From positions 28,063 through 92,062 of the forward strand of contig NZ_JBHYGL010000015.1 in assembly GCF_051859025.1 (NCBI RefSeq): a stretch of 64,000 nt of DNA, given 5' to 3'. Below are positions 8,388-18,013 of this stretch, piece by piece; the stretch's first letter is position 1; every line of letters begins with the position of its first letter. The position numbers and the translations under genes were made by a program. The notes under the pieces are model-generated. The model searched no databases. It was not told the origin of the DNA and worked only from the letters and a program-made list of their open reading frames with translations. The DNA is from Falsiroseomonas sp051859025. GTDB taxonomy: Bacteria; Pseudomonadota; Alphaproteobacteria; Acetobacterales; Acetobacteraceae.

Positions 8388-9147
8388 CGGCACCGAGATA
8401 CGCCTCCCGCACCAGCGCATCGGCGCGTGCGCCGGCCATGCTGCCCTCATAGATGCGCTTGCCGAAATTCAGCACGACGACGCGGTCGCAGACCTCATCC
8501 ACGAAGCCCATGTCGTGCTCCACCACCAACAGCGCCGTGCCGCCATCGGCAATCTTGCGCAGGAACCGCGCGAGTTCCGCCGTCTCCGCGGGGTTCAACC
8601 CCGCCGCCGGCTCATCCAGCAGCAGCAGCTTCGGCCGGCTGGCGAGTGCCCGCACCACCTCGATCTTCTTGCGGATGCCGTAGGGCAGCGACGACACGAC
8701 ATCGCCGGGATCGATATCCAGCCCCGCCTCCGCCAGCAGCGCCTCGGCCTCCCGCCGCCACCGCCCGCGCGGCATCCAGCCGATCGGCGTCAGCAGCGCG
8801 CCGAGGCCCGAGGCCCGCGCATGCTGCCCCAGCATCACATTCTCAACAGCGGAAAGATGCGGCATCAGCCGGATGTTCTGGAAGGACCGCGCCAGCCCCG
8901 CCAGCACGCGGTCCCGCGGCGGCATTGCGCCGATCGCCACGCCATCCAGCGTGATCGTCCCCGCATCCAGCGGATAGACGCCGGAGATGAGGTTGAAGAC
9001 CGTCGTTTTCCCCGCCCCATTCGGTCCGATCAGCCCGAGCCTGCCGCCGCGTGGCACGGCGAACGACACGTCGTCCACCACAAGCAGCCCGCCGAAGGCC
9101 TTGCCGATGCCAGCGACCGTCAGCAGCGCCTCATCCGGCATCGGCAT
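8377..9147 (-). CDS. livG: branched-chain-type ABC transporter ATPase LivG (1)
   Basis: A 256-residue ATPase of the LivG class. Walker A GPNGAGKTT is near residues 40-48, followed by ARSFQNIRLMPHLSAVENV, the LivG Q-loop region. SLPYGIRKKIEVVRAL takes the place of the canonical signature, as is usual in LivG, and LLLLDEPAAGLNP is Walker B. The start overlaps the end of livM by about 17 bases. An ATG two codons in (9141) is equally possible. It works in the cytosol as a heterodimer with LivF. Confidence 0.94.
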   Translation of the reverse strand: MPMPDEALLTVAGIGKAFGGLLVVDDVSFAVPRGGRLGLIGPNGAGKTTVFNLISGVYPLDAGTITLDGVAIGAMPPRDRVLAGLARSFQNIRLMPHLSAVENVMLGQHARASGLGALLTPIGWMPRGRWRREAEALLAEAGLDIDPGDVVSSLPYGIRKKIEVVRALASRPKLLLLDEPAAGLNPAETAELARFLRKIADGGTALLVVEHDMGFVDEVCDRVVVLNFGKRIYEGSMAGARADALVREAYLGADAA

Positions 9148-9976
9148 GCCTCCGGCGGCCCATCAGCCGCGCCAGCAAGGTGCGCGTCACCATCCCCTCC
9201 GGCCGGAACATCATCATGGCCACGATCATCACGCCGAACACGACATAGCGCCAGGACCCGCCGATGCGCAGCAGTTCCGGCACGATGGTGAAGAAGGTCG
9301 CCCCGACCAGCGGCCCCCAGGCCGTCTGCGTGCCGCCGATCAGGACAAACAGCAGCACGTAGATCGACAGCAGCGGCGAGAAATACTGCGCCTCCACGAA
9401 GGAGAAGTGATGCGCGTAGAGCGCGCCGGCCAGCCCCGCCAGCCCGCCGCCGATGGCGAAGCCCGCCACCTGCACCGCCCGCGCCGGCACGCCCATCAGC
9501 ACCGCCACCAGTTCATCGTCGTGAAGCGCCCGCATCGCCAGGCCGAGCCTCGTCGCCGTCAGCCAGAAGACGCCCAGCGTCACCGCCGCCGCGCAGGCCA
9601 GCAGCACCGGCAGGTCCACATACTCCGTCACCACGAGCCCCATCGCGCCGCCCAGTGCCGGCTGCGTCAGGATGATGCCCGTGACCACCTGGGCGAAGGC
9701 GAAAGTGGCCAGCACCATGTAGACGCCGCGCGTGCGCAGCACGGGAAAGGCGATCCCCATCCCGATCAGCGCCGTCAGCAGTGTCGCCGCCGGCACCGAC
9801 CAGGCGGGCGCCCAGCCCAGCTGCTCCGCGATCATCGCCGCCCCATAGGCGCCGATCGCCATGAAGCCCGCGCCGCCCAAATTGAGCTGCCCCGCCGTGG
9901 CGGTCACGAAGATGCCGTAGGCGAAGATGATGTTGATGGCGAGGATCGCCAGGATGCCGGACCAGTAGCCGGACAT
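9131..9976 (-). CDS. livM: branched-chain-type ABC transporter permease LivM (1)
   Basis: A 281-residue inner-membrane permease with about eight hydrophobic segments. ATAGQLNLGGAGFMAIGAYG near residues 26-45 is the LivM N-terminal signature, and MRALHDDELVAVLMGV is the cytoplasmic coupling loop that meets the ATPases. The ATG at 9976 is one base after the livH stop, and an upstream in-frame extension is Arg/Cys-rich and implausible. The protein is at the short end for LivM, which often carries an extra N-terminal helix. It forms the pore with LivH. Confidence 0.93.
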   Translation of the reverse strand: MSGYWSGILAILAINIIFAYGIFVTATAGQLNLGGAGFMAIGAYGAAMIAEQLGWAPAWSVPAATLLTALIGMGIAFPVLRTRGVYMVLATFAFAQVVTGIILTQPALGGAMGLVVTEYVDLPVLLACAAAVTLGVFWLTATRLGLAMRALHDDELVAVLMGVPARAVQVAGFAIGGGLAGLAGALYAHHFSFVEAQYFSPLLSIYVLLFVLIGGTQTAWGPLVGATFFTIVPELLRIGGSWRYVVFGVMIVAMMMFRPEGMVTRTLLARLMGRRRHADAG

Positions 9977-9977
9977 G

Positions 9978-10994
9978 TCAGAGCTTCCCCTTGCCGATGC
10001 GCGTGCCCCCGAACAGCCCCTGCGGCCGCAGCACGATCGCCGCCAGCAGCGCCGTCCACACCACCACCTGCGCCGCATCACCGCCGAAGAAGTGGATGCC
10101 CAGCGTCTCCATCAGCCCCACCAGCAACCCGCCCGCGATGGCGCCCCAGATCGAACCGAGCCCACCCAGCACCATCGCCGCGATGGCCTTGGTGCCGACA
10201 TGGTCGCCCATGAAGGGGGAGACATCGCTGTAGTTCACGACGAACAACGCCCCCGCCACGCCGCACAGCAACCCGCTGAGCAGGAACACGACGGGCACGA
10301 TGCGCGTGACCTCCACCCCCAGCAGCGTCGCCGTATCCGGGCTTTCCGCGATGCTGCGCAGCGCGCGCCCCGTCCGCGTCTTCGCCAGCAGCCAGGACAG
10401 CCAGAAGACGATGCCGAGCGACAGCAGCAGCGACGCCATCTGCGGCAGCCCCACCACCAGCGGCCCCACCTGCCAGTCCAGCCGGAAGCGCACCGGGAAG
10501 CTCTGCGCCTCGCTCCCCAGCACGATCAGCACCAAATGTTCGAAGATCAGCAGGAAGCCGAGCGACGAGACCAGCGGGATCGCATGTTCCGTCGCATCCC
10601 CGTGCCGCGTCTTGAGGTAGCGGAAGGTGAAGCGCTCCACGATCAGCGACGCCACGATCGCCACCGCGATGCCCGCCGGCAGCGCCAGCGCCCAGTGCCA
10701 GGCATCGGTAAAGGGCAGCCCGTGCCGCGCCAGGCCCCAGGCCACCATCCCTGTCAGCATGAACATGGTGGGGATGGTGAAGTTGAGAAAATTCAGCACG
10801 CCGATGGTCAGGGTGAAGGCCACCGCGACGGCGACATAGATGCCGCCCAGCATCAGCCCCGACACCACCTGCTGCGCCAGCGTGGCACCCCCCGGCAGCG
10901 CCGCCAGCCCCGCGACAGCCGCCACGCAGGCCAGCGCGACCCCCGCCGAGACCACCAGCGGATGCACCCCGCGCATCCCCGCCGCGCCGCTCAT
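9978..10994 (-). CDS. livH: branched-chain-type ABC transporter permease LivH (1)
   Basis: A 338-residue permease with around nine membrane segments. VVSGLMLGGIYVAVAVAFTL near residues 43-62 and IGVLNFLNFTIPTMFMLTG are the LivH entry motifs, and IAESPDTATLLGV is the ATPase coupling loop. LATKAIAAMVLGGLG-like sequence near the C-terminus is also typical. An N-terminal stretch of about 30 residues precedes the first conserved helix. It is the first gene of the minus-strand operon livH-livM-livG-livF-binding protein-SDR-hydrolase-SDR, which runs to 4132. The 112 bases upstream would hold its promoter; no regulator gene is adjacent. Confidence 0.93.
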   Translation of the reverse strand: MSGAAGMRGVHPLVVSAGVALACVAAVAGLAALPGGATLAQQVVSGLMLGGIYVAVAVAFTLTIGVLNFLNFTIPTMFMLTGMVAWGLARHGLPFTDAWHWALALPAGIAVAIVASLIVERFTFRYLKTRHGDATEHAIPLVSSLGFLLIFEHLVLIVLGSEAQSFPVRFRLDWQVGPLVVGLPQMASLLLSLGIVFWLSWLLAKTRTGRALRSIAESPDTATLLGVEVTRIVPVVFLLSGLLCGVAGALFVVNYSDVSPFMGDHVGTKAIAAMVLGGLGSIWGAIAGGLLVGLMETLGIHFFGGDAAQVVVWTALLAAIVLRPQGLFGGTRIGKGKL

Positions 10995-11106
10995 GCGCGA
11001 AGTTCCACCAGGCGAGAATCAGGCCGGCGCGGCAACGGCATCTCCTGCGATTTGTCCGGACCAATGGGGCCCAGATTCGTCGCCGCGCGCAAGCCCGATT
11101 AACGCC

Positions 11107-12729
<1,623 letters not shown>

Positions 12730-12753
12730 GGGAGGCCCAATGCAATTTCGGCG

Positions 12754-12838
12754 GGCTTATGCCACGCCCCACGCCCCTCGCGACAGGCCCGCCAGGGGGG
12801 GGGGTCGGCTTGGCGGCACCCCCCATCCGCCATAAGCC
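12754..12838. repeat. nested inverted repeats around a G10 tract
   Basis: In the divergent gap between the ABC-F gene and the CoA-transferase gene, GGCTTATG at 12754-12761 is the exact reverse complement of CATAAGCC at 12831-12838. Inside them CCGCCA at 12789-12794 pairs with TGGCGG at 12811-12816, and the enclosed loop begins with ten G residues at 12795-12804. The arrangement could fold as a transcript leader or a cruciform. No terminator U-run is visible on either strand. What is seen is the symmetry; a regulatory role is inference. Confidence 0.45.
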
Positions 12839-12867
12839 TTGCGGCCCGAGACGCAAGGAACCGCCCG

Positions 12868-14082
12868 ATGACGCCCCCGGCCGCCGCCCAGCCCCTTCCC
12901 CTCGCAGGCATCCGCGTCCTGGACCTGACGAACGTCCTCGCCGGTCCCTTCGCCACCTACCAGCTGGCCCTGATGGGCGCCGAGGTCATCAAGATCGAGC
13001 AGCCCATCCGCGGCGACCTGGCCCGCCGCCTGGGCGCGGATCCGGAAGCCGCGAAGCGCAACATGGGCGCCTCCTTCGTCGCGGTGAATGCCGGCAAGCA
13101 ATCCGTCACCCTCGACCTCAAGCACCCCCGGGGGAAGGAGGTCTTCCTGCGCCTGGTGGCGGAGGCCGATGTGGTGGTGGAGAATTTCCGCCCCGGCGTG
13201 ATGGACCGCCTCGGCCTTGGCTGGGAAGCGCTCCGCGCCATCCGGCCATCGCTCGTCTTCTGCGCCATCTCCGGCTTCGGCGCGGATGGCCCGCTGGCCA
13301 GACGCCCAGCCTATGACCAGATCGTGCAGGGCATGGCGGGGGTGATGAGCATCACGGGCAGCGCGGAGTCCGCGCCGCTGCGCGTCGGTTTCCCGGTCTC
13401 CGACACCGTCGGCGGCATGACGGCTGCCTTCGCCGTCGCCTCCGCCCTGGTGGGCGCGCGGGCCACGGGCCAGGGCCGCTACCTCGATGTCTCGATGCTG
13501 GAATCGACGTTGGCGACCATGGGCTGGATCGTCTCCAACTTCCTCAATGCCGGCGTCGTGCCGACGCCGATGGGCAACGACAATTTCAGCGCCGCCCCCT
13601 CCGGCGCCTTCCGCACCGGCGATGGCCTGATCAACATCGCGGCCAATGAGGACAAGCAATATGCCGCCCTCTGCGAGCAGATCGGCCGTCCGGACCTGCT
13701 GACCGACCCCCGCTTCAGCGACCGCCACGCCCGCAAGGCCAACCGCGCCGCGCTGACCGTGGAGATCGAGGCGGCCCTCGCCGCGAAGGACGCCGCCAGC
13801 TGGGAAACCCTGCTGGTGGGCGCCGGCGTCCCCGCCGGCCAGGTCCTCAGCGTGCCCGCCATCATCAACCACGCCCATGTCCGGGACCGCGGCTTCGTCA
13901 CGGAGATCGAGGCGCCGGGCGGCACCCAGCGCCTGACGCGCTGCGGCTTCCGCTTCGGTGATGCCAACCCCGCGCCTGCCGGCCCCGCGCCGGCCCTCTC
14001 AGCGCAGACCGACGCATGGCTACGGCGCCTTGGCTATGACGAGGCCGCCATCGCCGCGATGCACGACGAAGGCGCGGTCTGA
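12868..14082 (+). CDS. class III CoA-transferase (CaiB/BaiF/Frc family)
   Basis: A 404-residue CoA-transferase that moves CoA between carboxylic acids through an aspartyl-CoA intermediate. LPLAGIRVLDLTNVLAGP near residues 10-27 is the family N-terminus. PAYDQIVQGMAG holds the predicted catalytic Asp at residue 150, matching Asp169 of formyl-CoA transferase. GRYLDVSMLES and GAGVPAGQVLSV are further family blocks. ATG 12868 starts directly before the conserved N-terminus. It is monocistronic between a divergent and a convergent gene, with the DadA-like gene ending one base beyond its stop. The acid partner is not readable from sequence. Confidence 0.92.
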   Translation: MTPPAAAQPLPLAGIRVLDLTNVLAGPFATYQLALMGAEVIKIEQPIRGDLARRLGADPEAAKRNMGASFVAVNAGKQSVTLDLKHPRGKEVFLRLVAEADVVVENFRPGVMDRLGLGWEALRAIRPSLVFCAISGFGADGPLARRPAYDQIVQGMAGVMSITGSAESAPLRVGFPVSDTVGGMTAAFAVASALVGARATGQGRYLDVSMLESTLATMGWIVSNFLNAGVVPTPMGNDNFSAAPSGAFRTGDGLINIAANEDKQYAALCEQIGRPDLLTDPRFSDRHARKANRAALTVEIEAALAAKDAASWETLLVGAGVPAGQVLSVPAIINHAHVRDRGFVTEIEAPGGTQRLTRCGFRFGDANPAPAGPAPALSAQTDAWLRRLGYDEAAIAAMHDEGAV

Positions 14083-14083
14083 A

Positions 14084-15328
14084 CTAGAGAAAACGCTCGG
14101 CCCGATAGGGCTCCGGCGGGATGAAGGGGGCCTCGCCCGTCATCATCTCCGCCAGCATCCGCCCCGTGGTCGGCCCCAGCGTCAGCCCCTGATGCGCATG
14201 GCCGAAAGCGCACCAGGCGCCGTCCTGGCCGGGCAGGGGGCCGATCACCGGCAGCATGTCCGGCATGCAGGGCCGCGTGCCCATCCAGGGCGTCGCTTCC
14301 ACGCGATCGCCCAGCGGCAGCAGCCCCCGCGCCACGGGCTCCGCCTGGTCCAGCTGCACCGGCGTCGGCGGCGCGTCGGGGGCGGCGAATTCCGCGCCGG
14401 TGGTCAGGCGGACCCCCGCGCGCATCGGCGCCAGCAGGAAGCCGCTTGGCGTGTCCAGGATCGGGCGGTGCAGCACCGCATTGCCGCGCAGCCCGAAATG
14501 CCGGTGGTAGCCGCGCTTGCCGAACAGCGGCGGCGCGTAGCCGAGCTTGCGCGTCACCATGGTGGCCGAGGCACCAAGCGCGATCACGACCTCCGCCGCC
14601 TCCATTGCCCCTTCCGCCGTCATCACCCGCCAGCCCGCACCGGCGCGTTCCAGCGTGGCGGCATCGCCGATCACGAAGCGCCCGCCTTCCTCCGCGAAGC
14701 GCGCGGCATATTCCAGCACCAGCGCCTGCGGATCGCTGACCGACAGGGGGTCGGTCCAGTGGATCGCCCCCGCGCGCCCCACCATCAGATGCGGCTCCGC
14801 CGTCGCCAGGCCCTGGCGGTCCAGCGCGACGAAGTTCACGCCATGCTCCGCCCGCGCGCGCTCCGCCTGGCGCAGCGCCGCCTCCATCCCCGCGGCATCG
14901 CCATACAGCCGCATCCAGCCGATCGGCCGGAGCAGCGCCATCGCCGGCGTATTGCGGGCGAGAGCCAGGTGTTCGTCGAGGCAGGTCTCGATCAGCGCGG
15001 CATGCGCCGCCGCCGCCCTCTCGTAACGCGCGGGCTCCGAATGCCACCAGTATTGCAGCAGCGGCGATGCGAAGCCCGGCAGCGCGCGCAGGTGGTAGCG
15101 CGCATCGATGGCGCGGTTGCCGGCGATGCGCAGGATCTCCCGCGCCTGACGGGGAAAGGCGTGCGGAAAGACCGCTTCCCGCTGAATCAGCCCGCCATTG
15201 CCGAAGGATGCCCCCTCCCCGGGCTGCTGGCGGTCCACCAGCACCACATCCCGCCCACGCCGCGCCAAGTGCAGCGCGACGGAGACGCCGACCATACCGG
15301 CGCCCAGCACCAGGACCGACATGCTCAT
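14084..15328 (-). CDS. FAD-dependent D-amino-acid dehydrogenase-like oxidoreductase
   Basis: A 414-residue flavoprotein of the DAO/DadA family. VLVLGAGMVGVSVALHLAR near the N-terminus is the Rossmann FAD motif, GEGASFGNGGLI the DadA-type second motif, and GHAHQGLTLGPTTGRMLAE near residues 375-395 the C-terminal FAD-binding block. DadA enzymes oxidise D-amino acids to 2-oxo acids and pass electrons to the respiratory chain. It follows the oligopeptide-type binding-protein gene by 18 bases on the same strand, so uptake and oxidation of an amino compound may be linked. Sarcosine or proline-type substrates are alternatives. Confidence 0.88.
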   Translation of the reverse strand: MSMSVLVLGAGMVGVSVALHLARRGRDVVLVDRQQPGEGASFGNGGLIQREAVFPHAFPRQAREILRIAGNRAIDARYHLRALPGFASPLLQYWWHSEPARYERAAAAHAALIETCLDEHLALARNTPAMALLRPIGWMRLYGDAAGMEAALRQAERARAEHGVNFVALDRQGLATAEPHLMVGRAGAIHWTDPLSVSDPQALVLEYAARFAEEGGRFVIGDAATLERAGAGWRVMTAEGAMEAAEVVIALGASATMVTRKLGYAPPLFGKRGYHRHFGLRGNAVLHRPILDTPSGFLLAPMRAGVRLTTGAEFAAPDAPPTPVQLDQAEPVARGLLPLGDRVEATPWMGTRPCMPDMLPVIGPLPGQDGAWCAFGHAHQGLTLGPTTGRMLAEMMTGEAPFIPPEPYRAERFL

Positions 15329-15346
15329 CGCCGAAGCCCCATCGCC

Positions 15347-16939
15347 TCAGCGGGCGGGGCGTGCGTGCACCGCCACAACCTGCTCATCCATCCGCGGCGT
15401 GTAGGTGATGGTCCTGCGCGTGCCGATCACCGTCATCTGCACATAGAGCGGGATCTGCACATGCATCGCCTGCACGTCGTGCATCATCTCCCGCAGCGCG
15501 GCCTCCCGCCCGCCATCCATGCGTACCATCACCTCCCTGATGCGCGCATCCAGCGCCGGGTCGCTGAAGCCCGCGCGGTTGGCACCACCCAGAAGCCCCG
15601 TCGGCTCCCGCGTGTGGAAGGAAGTGGACAGCACGTAGGACGCATCGCCGGAGGAGAAGGAACGGCCCACGAAATGCACCGGCAACGTCACGCGCGCCGG
15701 GCGGATGCGCGGGAAGAACACCGTGCTGGGCGTCACGTCCACAGTCATCCTGAGGCCCGCACGGGACAGCATCTGCCCCACCGCCTGGCAGATGCGCGCG
15801 TCGTTGACGTAGCGGTCGTTGCTGCAGGCGATGGTCAGGCCGAAGCCCTCGGGATAGCCCGCCTCCGCCAGCAGCCGCCGCGCCGCCGCGGCATCGCCGG
15901 CCGGCAGCCGCGCCGCGGGATCGTAGCCGCCGAAGCCTTCCGGCGTCAGCTGGCCGGACGCCACGGCCTGGCCTTCCATCACGCGGTCCACCAGCGCCGC
16001 GCGATCGATGGCGAGCGACAACGCCTGGCGCACCCGCACATCCGACAGCGGGTTCACCGGCAGCGGCTGCCCTGCCGCATCCACCACCAGCGGCAAGGGG
16101 TCCCGCGCCACATTCAGCGAGAGGTACATGATCCGGTCGGTCGGGCGCGCCGCGATGTTCACGCGCCCCTCCCGCCGCAGCCGGGCGACATCGCCCAGCG
16201 GCACATCCTCGATCAGGTCGAAATCGCCGGCCAGCAGGCCCGCGAGCCGCGCCGCGTCATTCGCCACGACCCGGACGTTCACCTGGCTCCAGGCCGGCTG
16301 GGTGCCGTGATAGCCGGAAAAGCGTTCCAGCTGCATGCCGGAAGGCGTGACGCCGCCGCCCACCACGCGATAGGGCCCGGTGCCGATCGCCGCGCGCCCC
16401 GCGTTGAAATCCTGCGTGCTGGCCTGCGCGGCCGCGCGGGCGGAGACGATGAAGACATTCGTCATCTGCCCCGGGATCACCGGGTTGGGTTCGCTGGTGT
16501 GCAGCCGCACCGTCAGCGGGTCCACCACCTCCACCCGGCTGATCGTGCGCAGATTGATCGTATAGGGCCCGATATTGCCCGGCACAGCAGGGATGCGCGC
16601 GATGGAGAAGGCGATGTCATCCGCCGTGAAGGGCGTGCCGTCGTGGAACGTGACGCCCGCGCGCAGCTTCAATTCCCAGATCTGCGGCTCCACCGCCCGC
16701 CAGCTTTCGACCGCGCCCGGCACCTGGCGGCTGTTCTCGTCGCGGCTGATCACCGTGTCGTAGATGTGGCGCGCGGCGGCCATGTTGGGGCCGTTGAAGA
16801 AGAAATGCGGATCGATCCCGAAGGTCGATTGCACCGCCATCGTCAGCGTCTGCGCCGCGGCGGGCAACGGTGTCGCCAGCGCCCCAATCAACGCCCCAGT
16901 CAACGCCATTTGGCGCAGGGTGGTCGGCAGCTTCAGCAT
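15347..16939 (-). CDS. peptide/nickel-type ABC transporter substrate-binding protein (DppA/OppA family)
   Basis: A 530-residue family 5 extracellular solute-binding protein. The signal peptide ends near residue 29 (PAAAQT). YDTVISRDENSRQVPGAVESW and the KLRAGVTFHDGTPFTADDI strand near residues 90-110 are family hallmarks. GGAGG lies a suitable distance before ATG 16939. No permease or ATPase genes accompany it, so it is an orphan receptor. It leads a possible operon with the DadA-like gene, which suggests a D-amino acid, opine or small peptide ligand. Confidence 0.92.
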   Translation of the reverse strand: MLKLPTTLRQMALTGALIGALATPLPAAAQTLTMAVQSTFGIDPHFFFNGPNMAAARHIYDTVISRDENSRQVPGAVESWRAVEPQIWELKLRAGVTFHDGTPFTADDIAFSIARIPAVPGNIGPYTINLRTISRVEVVDPLTVRLHTSEPNPVIPGQMTNVFIVSARAAAQASTQDFNAGRAAIGTGPYRVVGGGVTPSGMQLERFSGYHGTQPAWSQVNVRVVANDAARLAGLLAGDFDLIEDVPLGDVARLRREGRVNIAARPTDRIMYLSLNVARDPLPLVVDAAGQPLPVNPLSDVRVRQALSLAIDRAALVDRVMEGQAVASGQLTPEGFGGYDPAARLPAGDAAAARRLLAEAGYPEGFGLTIACSNDRYVNDARICQAVGQMLSRAGLRMTVDVTPSTVFFPRIRPARVTLPVHFVGRSFSSGDASYVLSTSFHTREPTGLLGGANRAGFSDPALDARIREVMVRMDGGREAALREMMHDVQAMHVQIPLYVQMTVIGTRRTITYTPRMDEQVVAVHARPAR

Positions 16940-17001
16940 GTCACGCCTCCGGTGATCGCACCGTGGCGAAGCTTCGGGGCTGCCGCCGGCAGCGTCAACA
17001 G

Positions 17002-17463
17002 CTAGCCTGGGCGCTCCCCTTGGCGCCTCAGGCTCCGCGTGAAACGGGCACCGCCCTCCACGAAGCCGGTCGCGGCGCAGAAGCCGCGCATCGCCTCCCC
17101 ATCCTCGGCCAGCGCCATCTCCAGCGCCCCGCAGCCGGCGCTGCGCGCGGCCTGCGCGGCGGCTTTCACCAGCAGCCGCCCGATGCCCCGCCGCCGGCTG
17201 TCCTGCCCCACCAGCAGCAGCGTCACCTGCGCCACCGGCCGATCCTCCAGCAGCGACGGATACCAATGCAGCGCGATGACGCCGCTCGGCGGCCCCCATT
17301 CCTGCGCGATCAGCACCGTGCCGGCGCCCTGGCGCAGCGCCTCCACCCTGGTGGCGATGACGCGGCCCGCAGCCTGCTCCCCGGCCTCCGCCAGCAATTC
17401 GGCCAGCCCCGGCGCATCGGCCGCCGTCGCGGCCCGGATTTCGAGGCCATACCGGGATGTCAC
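17002..17463 (-). CDS. GNAT-family N-acetyltransferase
   Basis: A 153-residue single-domain GNAT enzyme. GLEIRAATAADAPGLAELL is the N-terminal strand-helix, VAQVTLLLVGQDSRRRGIGR near residues 77-96 is the acetyl-CoA pyrophosphate motif (RRRGIGR), and FCAATGFVEGG is the C-terminal strand. The acceptor substrate cannot be predicted. It lies 62 bases upstream of the binding-protein gene on the same strand and could share its transcript. Confidence 0.87.
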   Translation of the reverse strand: MTSRYGLEIRAATAADAPGLAELLAEAGEQAAGRVIATRVEALRQGAGTVLIAQEWGPPSGVIALHWYPSLLEDRPVAQVTLLLVGQDSRRRGIGRLLVKAAAQAARSAGCGALEMALAEDGEAMRGFCAATGFVEGGARFTRSLRRQGERPG

Positions 17464-17579
17464 GCGGCCTTGTCCCCTGCCGTCACGCCGAACGCCGCGC
17501 GGGGCGCCCCTTTCACATTGACGCTGGCCGCGCCCCCATGCGACGGGCGCATCACGATCACCGCAAAGGCCCTCCCCCG

Positions 17580-18005
17580 ATGCACCGCCCGCTACTGCTG
17601 GCCTGCCTGTTCCTCGCCAATGCCCCGGCCCTGGCGGCTGACCTCGTGGTGAACGTCACCAACATCCGCTCCGCGGGCGGCACCATCGGCTGCGCGCTGC
17701 ACAGCGCCGACCGCGGCGGCTTCCCTGGCGATGCCGCCGGCGCCGTCCTGCGCAGCCGGCCCGCCAATCCCGCCGGCGTCACCTGCCGCTTCGATGGCAT
17801 CGCGCCCGGCACCTATGCCGTCGCCGTCACCCATGACGAGAACGGCAATGGCCGCCTCGACAGCAATTTCTTCGGCATCCCGACGGAGGATTGGGGCGTC
17901 TCCAACAACATCCGCCCCGGCCGTCGGGCGCCCCGCTTCGAGGAGGCCGCCCTGCAGGTCGCCGACGGCCCCGCCCGGATCATCGAGGTGCGGCTGGGCC
18001 GCTGA
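17580..18005 (+). CDS. DUF2141 family exported protein
   Basis: A 141-residue protein with a signal peptide of about 20 residues (ALAAD). The mature part matches the DUF2141 pattern: an N-terminal strand (LVVNVTNIRSAGGTIGCAL), GTYAVAVTHDENGNGRLDSN near residues 80-99, and FFGIPTEDWGVSNN. The DENGNGRLD stretch looks like a calcium-binding EF-loop. Family members are periplasmic or outer-membrane-associated and of unknown role. Two Cys (near residues 40 and 65) could form a disulfide. It ends 8 bases from the convergent gyrB end. Confidence 0.88.
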   Translation: MHRPLLLACLFLANAPALAADLVVNVTNIRSAGGTIGCALHSADRGGFPGDAAGAVLRSRPANPAGVTCRFDGIAPGTYAVAVTHDENGNGRLDSNFFGIPTEDWGVSNNIRPGRRAPRFEEAALQVADGPARIIEVRLGR

Positions 18006-18013
18006 GGCGGCCC

